DNA of 64,000 nt from Aurantiacibacter suaedae. Its GTDB lineage: Bacteria > Pseudomonadota > Alphaproteobacteria > Sphingomonadales > Sphingomonadaceae. The notes under the pieces are model-generated. The model was not told the origin of the DNA. It saw only the letters and a program-made list of their open reading frames with translations, and made no database searches. The position numbers were made by a program, and so were the translations under genes. This document shows, piece by piece, positions 27,339 through 35,983 of this stretch (its first letter is position 1; every line of letters begins with the position of its first letter). Location of the stretch: positions 186,001 to 250,000 of the forward strand of contig NZ_SKCG01000001.1 in the NCBI RefSeq assembly GCF_005434915.1, given 5' to 3'.

Positions 27339-28277
27339 ATGGATACGCTGGTGAACATCCGCACCTTTCTGATAGCCGCGCGCCTAGGCAGCTTCGCGGG
27401 TGCGGCTCGGGCCGAGCGCGTTGCGCCATCGGTGGTGTCGAAGCGGATCGGCCAGCTGGAGCATCAGTTCCGTGTAACCCTGTTTCACCGCTCAACCCGC
27501 GAAATATCGCTGACGTCGGACGGGGGCAGGTTGCTGCCGCAATGCCAACGCCTTCTGGCGCAGTATGAGGAGATCGCCGAGCCCGAAACTTCGGAAACGG
27601 TACGGGGGCATTTGCGCATTGATGCGCCGGGCACGGTGACCAGCCGCATCTTCGGCCCGCTGTTCGGTGAATTCATGCAAATGCATCCGGGCGTGACGAT
27701 CGACTTGCGGCTGATCGACCGCCTGAACGATCAATTCGATCAGGATTGTGACCTCACCATCGGCGCGCGCCCGTCGACCAGCGGCCAGATCGTCGACATC
27801 CCGCTGATGCCCTATGCCAATGCCACCTACGCCAGCGCCGCCTATTGCGAGCAGTTCGGTGAACCGGACCACCCCCATCGGCTGACCGAGCACAGCTGCC
27901 TTGCCTCTTTGCTCTATGGCAATGTCTGGCATTTCTACAGCGAAAACGGCGATTTCGCCGTCACCGTGCAGCCGCGCTTTCAGGTGAACGACGCGCTGGT
28001 GCTGCGAGAGGCCGTGCGGCAGGGGCTGGGGATTGCCGTTCTGCCCTCCATTCTGGTTACAGACGATGTGGCAAGCGGCGAGTTCGTAAGGCTCTTGCCC
28101 GACTTTCGTCCGCTGCCGCTGTGGCTCAAGGCCATGGTACCCAGGCAGCGAATGCTGAAGCCTAACGTGCGGGAACTGATTGCCTTTCTGCAAGCCCGGC
28201 TGACGACGGCGCAGGATCATTCGCCAGTGGACCTGTGGAATGTGCTGCCCCACGCGCAGCAACCCGAATTCCGATAA
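27339..28277 (+). CDS. LysR-family transcriptional regulator
   Basis: 312 residues. The N-terminal winged helix (FLIAARLGSFAGAARAERVA, then PSVVSKRIGQLEHQ and LFHRSTREISLT) is followed by the effector-binding domain (RLIDRLNDQFDQDCDLTIGA; VLREAVRQGLGIAVLPSILV). The start at 27339 has GAGGG upstream; the frame open from 27273 has no ribosome site. Its place divergent to the TonB receptor/permease/dehydratase operon suggests it controls that set in response to the substrate or an intermediate. Confidence 0.92.
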   Translation: MDTLVNIRTFLIAARLGSFAGAARAERVAPSVVSKRIGQLEHQFRVTLFHRSTREISLTSDGGRLLPQCQRLLAQYEEIAEPETSETVRGHLRIDAPGTVTSRIFGPLFGEFMQMHPGVTIDLRLIDRLNDQFDQDCDLTIGARPSTSGQIVDIPLMPYANATYASAAYCEQFGEPDHPHRLTEHSCLASLLYGNVWHFYSENGDFAVTVQPRFQVNDALVLREAVRQGLGIAVLPSILVTDDVASGEFVRLLPDFRPLPLWLKAMVPRQRMLKPNVRELIAFLQARLTTAQDHSPVDLWNVLPHAQQPEFR

Positions 28278-28307
28278 TCGCGTGCCTATCGGAGAGAGGC
28301 GGACGGT

Positions 28308-29285
28308 CTACGCTCTGCCGTAAAACAGGTTGGAGAAGGATTGCTCAACCAGCCGTTCGAACGTTCGCAGTGGTTTATGGGGAAGCGGATTGGCTGTCGT
28401 ATTTCCAAGAAGCGCGGTCTCGGTGTCGATGTCCGTAAAGCCACAGGTTGCGACACCGTGAAGGCTGGCCAGTTGCTCGCACACTTTGTCGAACCGCCGT
28501 TTCACCACAGAATTGACCTGGCTTCGGTCGCGGCTCAGCAGTTCGAAGCTGTGCGAGACGACGATCAGGTTTCTCATTCTGGTATCGCGCGCGTGCTTGC
28601 TTGCGGCAAGGATTTCGCGTGCGCTGAGGGCGGTAAGCTGGCAGTGCCGCGTTGCCCCCCTGGCCGCCTCAATGCAGCCAATCGGCATTTCGATGGTGCC
28701 ATGGTGGCGGAGCGGACCGACGGTGTCGCTACCAAGCGAGATTTCGCAATCCGAGCGGGCTATTCCGGGGCAATGACTGGTATCGATCGGAATCCCGATT
28801 TCGCAGAGCGCGCGTAGGGTGTCGTCGTCGGCGCCATAGTTGCCGGCCCGAAATGCAGTCGGTCGCGGAGCCCCGGCCGCGACCAGTATGTCGCGCGCTC
28901 GAGACAGGAGGATGCACTGTTCTTCGAACGGGAAATCCTTGATATTGCGGCCTGTCTTTTGCCCTAGCGGATTGTTGGTGCCTGCGAATTGAAGCCATTC
29001 CGGATGCAGGTGCAACTGCACCTCGTGCCCCCGGCTGACAATCGGTTCGACGACATCCGCAATCGCTTCGGCACCCCACACCAGCCCCGGCATAGGGTCT
29101 ACGAAGAAGACGCCCTTGAGGCCGTGACGGTCGAACCGGTCCATCTGATAGGCGATGCCCACGCTGCCGCTTTCGGTTTCGCAGGAGATGGATCTGGCGA
29201 AATTCTCCGCCCGGCATGAGACGCCCTTCCGCGCAACCATTCCGGCGGAATATTCGGTGTCGATGGTGATCAAGACATTGGTCAT
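28308..29285 (-). CDS. Polysaccharide deacetylase-like protein
   Basis: 325 residues. The start MTNVLITIDTEYSAG places an Asp-containing strand (TIDTEYS) where NodB-type deacetylases have the TFDD motif. The metal-binding pair appears as GHEVQLHLHPEW, and later FRAGNYGADDDTL and DTSHCPG resemble the other conserved loops. No signal peptide, so a cytoplasmic carbohydrate deacetylase is inferred, as in some exopolysaccharide clusters. An in-frame ATG at 29297 is the alternative start. It is the last gene of an operon with the phosphatase and ATP-grasp genes and converges on lysR. Confidence 0.72.
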   Translation of the reverse strand: MTNVLITIDTEYSAGMVARKGVSCRAENFARSISCETESGSVGIAYQMDRFDRHGLKGVFFVDPMPGLVWGAEAIADVVEPIVSRGHEVQLHLHPEWLQFAGTNNPLGQKTGRNIKDFPFEEQCILLSRARDILVAAGAPRPTAFRAGNYGADDDTLRALCEIGIPIDTSHCPGIARSDCEISLGSDTVGPLRHHGTIEMPIGCIEAARGATRHCQLTALSAREILAASKHARDTRMRNLIVVSHSFELLSRDRSQVNSVVKRRFDKVCEQLASLHGVATCGFTDIDTETALLGNTTANPLPHKPLRTFERLVEQSFSNLFYGRA

Positions 29286-29341
29286 TCGGCCGTCCATGGC
29301 TCGGGTTCACACAGGGGTCTTTTGGCGATGGCTGGCAACGA

Positions 29342-29899
29342 TCATGCCCGGCTTCGTTCCCATTGACGTGCCAGACTGCGGACAGATTCCTCTATCCTAT
29401 TCAGACAGGTCGGCAGATATTCGGGCGCAAGCTTGTAGGGGTCATGCAGGTGAGGGAAGGGCGGCCGGGCGTATGTGCCCAGCAAAGCCATCGGGGTTGC
29501 TTGAAAGGCAGGGTCGCTCAACATTTTGCGCAGGTGCCGCGTTTCCATGGCCAGCAGGTAGTCGCCTTCCTTTATGGCGAAGTCCTCTTTCGCGGTGGTC
29601 CGGTGTGCGCTGAGGTCGATCCCGCGCTTGCCTGCTTCCTCGATCACCAGCGGGTGCGCCATTTTGCCGGTTGCGGTCGATAGGCCGAACGAGGCGACTT
29701 CGAGCCCGGCCTTTCGGCCGACGACGTCTGCATAGGCGCTCCGGCAAATGTTGCCGTGGCACACGAAGACGAGCCGCCTTGCCTCACGCAGGGCAATCTT
29801 GTGCTGACCGTCAAATCCCGACGCCACTTCGAGGTAGGAAAGGGCAAGCCTGACCGCGCCTCTCGATGTCCCGAAATTCGAAGCGATGAAGTGTTGCAT
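29342..29899 (-). CDS. Low-molecular-weight protein-tyrosine phosphatase
   Basis: 185 residues. The catalytic P-loop is VFVCHGNICRSAYAD (CX5R-S), and the general acid is in HLHDPYKL. An N-terminal extension of about 45 residues ahead of the P-loop is unusual, since most family members start directly before it. In bacteria these phosphatases typically oppose a tyrosine autokinase that governs polysaccharide export; no such kinase is in the window. The start at 29899 is chosen for MQHFIASNFG; a longer frame to 30076 is antisense to the ATP-grasp gene. Confidence 0.88.
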   Translation of the reverse strand: MQHFIASNFGTSRGAVRLALSYLEVASGFDGQHKIALREARRLVFVCHGNICRSAYADVVGRKAGLEVASFGLSTATGKMAHPLVIEEAGKRGIDLSAHRTTAKEDFAIKEGDYLLAMETRHLRKMLSDPAFQATPMALLGTYARPPFPHLHDPYKLAPEYLPTCLNRIEESVRSLARQWERSRA

Positions 29900-29954
29900 C
29901 AGGCGTGGTCCGTCAGAGTGTCTGGTCGTGGGAGAAAGAGGCGAGGGACTTGTG

Positions 29955-31151
29955 TTATCTACCTGCCGCCAATCGGCTGAGAGCGTTGCGGAGGTCGAGC
30001 AGGAATGGCTTCGGATCGTGCCACGAGAAGATGTAATAGCGCACGGATCTATCGAAAAAGTCACCGATGAAACCAAGCAGGAAGCTGGCCTTGTCCTTCA
30101 GGGAGTGGCTCCCCAGCACGACATCGCGCAGGTTCTTGAGCTCGGGTGCCATATAGCGGGCCTTGCAGATCTGGTAGTCGGGTTGCTCGTGTACTTCGGA
30201 ACTCTGCAAGAAGGCGTGGCGATAGGTTTCCCAGGCAAAGTGCGCCCCTGCTGCCGTCGCGAGCGGCAGGCTCCCCCAGAACCGTCCGTTGATCTCCATC
30301 AGGCGCGCAGTGCCCCTGCGCGGATCGAAGCGATATTCCACCATGGCCGGCCCGGACCATTTAAGTTCGCACAGCAATTGCTCTGAAAGCGCGCGCAGCG
30401 CCGTGTGTTCGGACAGCGGGACGGCCTGGCACAGGCTCGAAACCCCGCCGGTCAGCGGCCATTCGCGCAACCGGCGGTGCTGAAAGCGTAGCGTTGCCTC
30501 GCCATCGACAAGGTGGAACATCTGCCCGAGCCCGTAGCCGGGGCAATATTCCTGAAACAGAGGCCACCTTCCCAATGGCGCGAGGCTTTCCAGATAGGCT
30601 TCGACCTCATCAAGGGAGTGGAAATAGCGGACCTTCTCGAATTCAAGGCCAACAGCCTCGAGATGGGGCTGGATTGCGAGCGGGTTGCTCCACTTCGCAA
30701 CAAGCGGGAAGGCCAAATCGGCCGCTTTGAAATCGGCGATGTCTGGCCGCTCGGGTTGAAAGGTCCATGGGATGGTGAGGCCAAGGCTTGCAGCCTTCGT
30801 CAAGAGTGTGGACTTGTTCAGCACCAGATCGAGCGTATCCCCGTCGGGCGCTGCGATTCGAAACGGGTGTGCGACCTTGTTGAGCTCGGCGAGCGCGACG
30901 AGATCGTTCTCGCTAATCGCCATTACCGCGTCTATTCCGAAGTTATCCGCCAGCTCCGGCAGCCAGCTTGCGAGAGCGCCAGCGGGCCTTCGCACGGCCT
31001 GCGTTGCATAGCGGCTATATTGGAGAAAGGAGCTGGCATCTCTCGTGATCGCCACGATGGGTACGCCGCGCGCTCCGATCTCGCGCATCACCGCGAGGGA
31101 GATAGGGCTTTCGGAACAAACCAGACCCAGCTTTGGAGGGGGCGGAACCAC
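29955..31151 (-). CDS. ATP-grasp domain protein (carboxylate-amine ligase-like)
   Basis: 398 residues. N-terminal Rossmann-like pre-ATP-grasp domain (LGLVCSESPISLAVMREIGA), then the ATP-grasp fold with LVLNKSTLLTKAASLGLTIP and the lid FPLVAKWSNPL, and metal-binding residues in MVEYRFDPRRG and ARLMEINGRFWGSLPLA. The fold joins a carboxylate to an amine or thiol using ATP. Substrates are unknown; clustered with a deacetylase and a tyrosine phosphatase, a surface-polymer modification is plausible. Start is GTG at 31151, with GAGAGG upstream that overlaps the stop of a 31-codon micro-ORF. Confidence 0.82.
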   Translation of the reverse strand: MVPPPPKLGLVCSESPISLAVMREIGARGVPIVAITRDASSFLQYSRYATQAVRRPAGALASWLPELADNFGIDAVMAISENDLVALAELNKVAHPFRIAAPDGDTLDLVLNKSTLLTKAASLGLTIPWTFQPERPDIADFKAADLAFPLVAKWSNPLAIQPHLEAVGLEFEKVRYFHSLDEVEAYLESLAPLGRWPLFQEYCPGYGLGQMFHLVDGEATLRFQHRRLREWPLTGGVSSLCQAVPLSEHTALRALSEQLLCELKWSGPAMVEYRFDPRRGTARLMEINGRFWGSLPLATAAGAHFAWETYRHAFLQSSEVHEQPDYQICKARYMAPELKNLRDVVLGSHSLKDKASFLLGFIGDFFDRSVRYYIFSWHDPKPFLLDLRNALSRLAAGR

Positions 31152-31160
31152 GCTGACCTC

Positions 31161-31256
31161 TCAGCCCCGCGCCACCACCGTTGAACGAGGCACTAGCGAG
31201 AAGATAGCCGATAGTGCGTTCAGGCCGGCTCCGAAGACGTTGATTGCATCGTTCAT
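31161..31256 (-). CDS. Micro-ORF (31 aa) upstream of the ATP-grasp gene
   Basis: A 31-codon frame with a strong ribosome site (AAGGAAG, six bases ahead of ATG 31256). The product starts MNDAINVFGAGLNALSAI and is hydrophobic in the middle with an Arg-containing end. Its TGA is part of the ATP-grasp ribosome site, and only 9 bases separate it from that start, so translation of the two is probably coupled. It could be a tiny membrane peptide, a leader that controls the operon, or chance. No family recognised. Confidence 0.42.
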   Translation of the reverse strand: MNDAINVFGAGLNALSAIFSLVPRSTVVARG

Positions 31257-31522
31257 CTGCGACTTCCTTGAAAGACCAAGCTCTGTACGGGGCGAGAGGT
31301 TTATAGCTCTGCACTGCTTTATGAACGGTGAGCAACCTCAACAATCCGCGAGATCAGCGCGGTATCGCAGCAACGCCGATTGTGCGGCGGGTCGCACTCG
31401 TTGCGGGCCTCCTTGTTCGCCTTCGCAATGGCGAGGTCTTGCAAATTCATGACGAATTTGCGACCTCGCGCGGCTTCCAAGGGCCCTCATGCCGGGGGCA
31501 TCGCAAGGGATACTGATCGATA

Positions 31523-32176
31523 ATGCCCGGTTACGAGGCTATGGCCCAACGCAAGTCCACGCGATTGAAGCAGAAAATGCGCAATTTCTTCGGCGCCTGG
31601 GGCGTGTTCTTCCAGGGCTTTGTGGAGCATCCGGTGATGGTCGGCTCGATCATCCCTTCCTCCCGCTACACGATCAGGAAGATGCTCGGCCCCGTCGACT
31701 GGGAGCGGTGCAAGCTGTTCGTCGAATATGGGCCGGGCGTCGGCACCTTCTGCCGGCCGGTGCTCGACAAGCTGCCGCGCGATGCCAGCCTGATCGTGAT
31801 CGACACCAACCCGCTCTACATCGACTATCTCAACCGCACCATTCAGGACAGCCGCTTCATCGCCGTCCATGGTTCGGCGGAAGATGTCGAGCAGATCATC
31901 CGCGCCCATGGCCACGACCATGCCGATTATGTGCTGTCGGGCCTGCCGTTTTCGACGTTGCCCGAGGGGCTCGGCCCGCGCATCGCCGCGGCGACATACC
32001 GTGTGATCCGTCCGGGCGGGGCTTTCCTCACTTATCAGTTCAGCAAGGCTGCTCATAACCTCACCGCGCAGCATTTCGACCGGGTGGACAGTGGCTTCGA
32101 ACCGCTCAACATTTTGCCGTGCCGCCTCGCCTGGGGGTGGAAGAGTGCGCCAATGGTCCGCTCTTCCGAAGACTAG
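31523..32176 (+). CDS. SAM-dependent methyltransferase, phospholipid N-methyltransferase-like
   Basis: 217 residues of the class I methyltransferase fold. The SAM-binding glycine loop is FVEYGPGVGTFCRPVLDKL; the acidic residue after strand 2 is in LIVIDTNPLY; motif IV is in DYVLSGLPFSTLP. The layout and the N-terminal VMVGSIIPSS resemble bacterial phosphatidylethanolamine N-methyltransferases (PmtA group) and their rRNA dimethylase relatives, so methylation of a membrane lipid is the best guess. A second start at 31541 is possible. Confidence 0.75.
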   Translation: MPGYEAMAQRKSTRLKQKMRNFFGAWGVFFQGFVEHPVMVGSIIPSSRYTIRKMLGPVDWERCKLFVEYGPGVGTFCRPVLDKLPRDASLIVIDTNPLYIDYLNRTIQDSRFIAVHGSAEDVEQIIRAHGHDHADYVLSGLPFSTLPEGLGPRIAAATYRVIRPGGAFLTYQFSKAAHNLTAQHFDRVDSGFEPLNILPCRLAWGWKSAPMVRSSED

Positions 32177-32488
32177 AGGCGCCCCCTCACGGTAGGTCTG
32201 GCTCGCGCCGCGCGACTGGCGTGGACGCCGCTATTCGGAATCGATACCCTCTGGGGCCGAGGGCTGATGAGTCTCGGCCTGCGATACCTTTTTGACTGGC
32301 TTGTCGGTCGCCCCGGTTGCGGGGTGGTTTAGATTAGGGCGTTGCCGCCTGCGCTGGCCGATCTCGCGATCTTTTCGGAACAAGCCGCCAAAGGGTTCGT
32401 AAATAAATGCTTAGAAGTACGGAATGATCGGCTGCTGTTGCGGAGGCTCCATTCCAGATACAGATTTTACCCGCAGGAAAGGTCCACT
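32177..32488. other. Intergenic region upstream of putA
   Basis: 312 bases without a convincing gene. The part 32390-32440 is locally AT-rich (GTAAATAAATGC) and probably holds the putA promoter. A short CCCCGG/CGGGGT hairpin lies near 32313. An ATG-less extension of the putA frame runs through this region but has no ribosome site until AGGAAAGG before TTG 32489. I recognise no known riboswitch. Confidence 0.4.
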
Positions 32489-35400
32489 TTGCCCTACCAG
32501 CCGCTGTCCGAATACCGCGCTCTTATCAGAACCAACCACTTCGCCGACGAGCAGATGTTGCTCGATCAGCTAATCGCCAGTCATGGCCCGTCGCAGGAGC
32601 AGCGCAAGGCTATCGGCGAGCGCGCCTGGAGCGTGATCGACCGGGTGCGCAAGCACACCAAGCCGACGATGATGGAAAGCTTCCTTCAGGAATACGGTCT
32701 TTCCACCGAGGAAGGGCTGGGCCTGATGACGCTGGCCGAGGCGCTGCTGCGTGTGCCCGACAGCGAGACCGTGGACCGGTTGATCGAAGACAAGATCGTG
32801 CAGGCAGAATGGGGCGATCACTTCGGCCGTTCGGATAATGCGCTCGTGAACGCTTCGACCATGGCGCTGGGCCTGACCGCGACGTTGCTCGACGATCCCG
32901 AACATGCCGGGCCGCTTTCCGCCGTGCAGAACGCGGCCAAGCGCCTTGGCACGCCAGTGGTTCGCGCATCGGTGCAGCAGGCGATGCGCGTTCTGGGCGG
33001 GCAGTTCGTGCTTGGCGAGACGATCGAAGAGGCGATGAAGCGGGCGCGCAAGTGGGAAAAGCAGGGCGCAACCTACAGTTACGACATGCTCGGCGAGGCG
33101 GCTGTTACGGCCAAGGACAGCGAAGTGTTCTTCGATGCTTACATGCATGCGCTCGACGAGATTGCCAAGGCCGCCACGTCCGATGACATTCGCGATAATC
33201 CCGGTCTGTCGATCAAGCTTTCTGCGCTTTATCCGCGCTATGAAATGAGCCAGCAATCGCGCGCCATTCCCGCGCTGGCCGAGCGGGTCAGCATTCTGGC
33301 GCGCAAGGCTGCTGAGGCGAATGTCGGGCTCAACATCGATGCCGAGGAGGCCTATCGTCTGGGCCTCTCGCTCGACCTGATCGAGCTGGTTCTGGCCGAC
33401 CCGCGCCTTGCCGGCTGGGACGGCTTCGGTGTGGTGGTGCAGGCTTTCGGCAAGCGCGCCAGCTTCGTTATAGACTGGCTTTATGCTCTTGCGACGCAGC
33501 TTGATCGCAAGATCATGGTGCGGCTGGTAAAGGGCGCCTATTGGGATAGCGAGATCAAGCTTGCGCAGATGAACGGGGTGGAAAGCTTCCCCGTCTTCAC
33601 CGCCAAGTCGGCCACCGATATCAGCTTCATCTGCTGCGCCAACCAGCTGCTGGACAAGACCGACCGCATCTATCCGCAGTTCGCTACCCACAACGCGCAC
33701 AGCGTCGCCGCCATCATGGAGCTGGCCGGTAACCGCCGCGACTTCGAATTCCAGCGCCTTCACGGCATGGGCGAGGGGCTGCACGGCTTCCTGCTGAAGG
33801 ATCGCGACGTGCGCTCACGCGTCTATGCGCCCGTTGGCGCGCACCGTGAGTTGCTGGCCTATCTGGTGCGCCGCCTGCTCGAAAACGGTGCGAACAACAG
33901 TTTCGTGGCCCAGCTTTCGAACCCGCAAGTGCCGACCGAAGACATCGCCGCGGACCCGTTCGAAACGCTGGCCGCCGATCGCGAGAAGTCGAAGGAAAAG
34001 GTGGTTCCGCCATCGGATATCTATCTGCCTGAGCGCCTCAATTCGCGCGGCTACGATCTGGCGGTGCGCGAGCATCTGAACCGGTATCAAGAGCTGCGGA
34101 TGCCCTACGCGGAGAAGATCTGGCGCGCAGGCCCGCTGACGGCGGACGGTCGTAACGATGGCCAGGAGATCACAGTCCACAATCCGGCCATGCCGGAAAA
34201 GTTCGTGGGTTATGTGATCGAAGCGAATGAAGAGACCGTCGAACATGCGCTGGCTTCGGCAAAGCCTTGGGATGCCACCCCGCAAGAGCGTGCTGAAAAG
34301 CTCCGCCGCATCGCCGATCTTTATGAGGCGAACGAGGGCGAATTCTATGCCGTGCTGACCCGTGAGGCTGGCAAGAGCCCGGTCGATACAGTCACCGAGC
34401 TGCGCGAAGCGGTGGACTTCCTGCGCTACTACGCCAGCCAGTGCGAGACGCCAGAGCTGGCCGGGCGCAAGCCGCGCGGTGTGATTGCCTGCATCAGCCC
34501 GTGGAACTTCCCGCTCGCGATCTTCACCGGACAGATTGCTGCCGCACTGGCAGCAGGCAACGGCGTGATCGCCAAGCCCGCCGAGACGACGCCGCTGGTT
34601 GCCTTCATGGCCACCCGGTTGTTCCATCTGGCCGGTGTTCCCGAAACGGCGATTCAGCTCCTGCCGGGCACGGGCGCCAAAGTCGGCTCTCTGCTCAGCG
34701 GCGACCCGCGTATCGATGGGGTGTGCTTCACCGGTTCGGTCAACACCGCGCACGTCATAAACCGTAGCATGGCCGACGCGCTGTCGCCCGATGCCCTCCT
34801 GATTGCCGAAACCGGCGGTTTGAACTCGATGATCGTCGATAGTTCGGCCTTGCCAGAGCAGGCGGTGAAGGACGTGATCACCTCGGCCTTCCAGTCTGCC
34901 GGGCAGCGCTGCTCGGCCTTGCGGATGCTCTATGTCCATCAGGACGTGGCAGAGCAGTTCATCGAGATGCTATCGGGCGCGATGGACGAGCTTTCGGTGG
35001 CCGACCCGTGGTACCACTCGACCGATGTCGGCCCTGTAATCGACGCCAAGGCGCACGAATCGATCAGCGAGTACGTTGCCAAGGCGAAGGCCGAAGGGCG
35101 CCTTATCAAGCAGATCGACGCGCCCGAGGAAGGCCACTTCGTCGGCCCCGCAGTCATCCGCGTGAATGGCATCAACGACCTCGAACGCGAAGTGTTTGGC
35201 CCGGTGCTTCACCTCGCTCTGTTCGGTAAGCAGGAGCAGTTGCAGGACATCATCAACGATGTGAACGGGCGCGGCTACGGCCTTACCGCCGGGCTTCATA
35301 CGCGCATCAAGCGGCGGCAAACCTTCATTTCCGACCGGATTCACGTCGGCAATATGTACGTCAACCGTAACCAGATCGGGGCGGTGGTCGGCACCCATCC

Positions 35401-35983
35401 GTTTGGCGGCGAGGGTTTGTCAGGAACCGGCCCCAAGGCGGGCGGCCCGCACTATCTGCCGCGTTTCTATGTCGATGAGATCGCCAATGATCCGGTGAAG
35501 GCAGGGCGCGAGGTTTCGCTTGAGGAACTGAACGCGGCGCTTGCAGAGCTTCCCGAAGCGCCCAACCGCAAGATTGACGAAACCGAAATGCCGGGTGCGA
35601 CCGGCGAGAGCAATTGCCTCTCGCTACATCCGCGCGGGCCGATCCTGTGCCTTGGTCCCGATGGCGAACAGGCCATGCGTCAGGCGCAAGAGCTGCGTGA
35701 ACTGGGCTGTCCGACGTTGGTCGTGGCACCCGGAGCATCCGGAGAACATGCGATTGACGGGTTCGTGAATCGTGAATTGCTGGCCGAAGCTGCGCCGCTC
35801 AAGGTAGTGGTCAGCTTCAGCAATACCGAGGACCGCAGGGCGATCCGCAAGGCTCTGGCCGCTCGCGATGGTGCGATTGTGCCGCTCTTCACCACGCCGG
35901 ACTTTGCCAGCCGGTGCCTGGTGGAGCGGCACATCTGCATCGACACCACCGCCGCCGGCGGCAACGTGTCGCTGCTCAGTTAG
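32489..35983 (+). CDS. putA: Bifunctional proline dehydrogenase / delta-1-pyrroline-5-carboxylate dehydrogenase
   Basis: 1164 residues. Oxidises proline to glutamate in two steps with FAD and NAD. The helical arm and proline dehydrogenase barrel cover about residues 60-510 (LSIKLSALYPRYE; VRLVKGAYWDSEIK; YPQFATHNAHS). The aldehyde dehydrogenase covers about 560-1030, with the Glu in AETGGLNSMIVDSS and the catalytic Cys in QSAGQRCSALR. A C-terminal domain follows. No ribbon-helix-helix DNA-binding domain is present at the N-terminus, so this is not the self-regulating E. coli type. Start is TTG 32489 with AGGAAAGG. Its stop overlaps the proB stop on the other strand. Confidence 0.95.
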   Translation: MPYQPLSEYRALIRTNHFADEQMLLDQLIASHGPSQEQRKAIGERAWSVIDRVRKHTKPTMMESFLQEYGLSTEEGLGLMTLAEALLRVPDSETVDRLIEDKIVQAEWGDHFGRSDNALVNASTMALGLTATLLDDPEHAGPLSAVQNAAKRLGTPVVRASVQQAMRVLGGQFVLGETIEEAMKRARKWEKQGATYSYDMLGEAAVTAKDSEVFFDAYMHALDEIAKAATSDDIRDNPGLSIKLSALYPRYEMSQQSRAIPALAERVSILARKAAEANVGLNIDAEEAYRLGLSLDLIELVLADPRLAGWDGFGVVVQAFGKRASFVIDWLYALATQLDRKIMVRLVKGAYWDSEIKLAQMNGVESFPVFTAKSATDISFICCANQLLDKTDRIYPQFATHNAHSVAAIMELAGNRRDFEFQRLHGMGEGLHGFLLKDRDVRSRVYAPVGAHRELLAYLVRRLLENGANNSFVAQLSNPQVPTEDIAADPFETLAADREKSKEKVVPPSDIYLPERLNSRGYDLAVREHLNRYQELRMPYAEKIWRAGPLTADGRNDGQEITVHNPAMPEKFVGYVIEANEETVEHALASAKPWDATPQERAEKLRRIADLYEANEGEFYAVLTREAGKSPVDTVTELREAVDFLRYYASQCETPELAGRKPRGVIACISPWNFPLAIFTGQIAAALAAGNGVIAKPAETTPLVAFMATRLFHLAGVPETAIQLLPGTGAKVGSLLSGDPRIDGVCFTGSVNTAHVINRSMADALSPDALLIAETGGLNSMIVDSSALPEQAVKDVITSAFQSAGQRCSALRMLYVHQDVAEQFIEMLSGAMDELSVADPWYHSTDVGPVIDAKAHESISEYVAKAKAEGRLIKQIDAPEEGHFVGPAVIRVNGINDLEREVFGPVLHLALFGKQEQLQDIINDVNGRGYGLTAGLHTRIKRRQTFISDRIHVGNMYVNRNQIGAVVGTHPFGGEGLSGTGPKAGGPHYLPRFYVDEIANDPVKAGREVSLEELNAALAELPEAPNRKIDETEMPGATGESNCLSLHPRGPILCLGPDGEQAMRQAQELRELGCPTLVVAPGASGEHAIDGFVNRELLAEAAPLKVVVSFSNTEDRRAIRKALAARDGAIVPLFTTPDFASRCLVERHICIDTTAAGGNVSLLS

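Noticed and set aside
32570..33784. 404-codon minus-strand frame opposite putA
   Set aside because: Antisense shadow with compositionally biased product.
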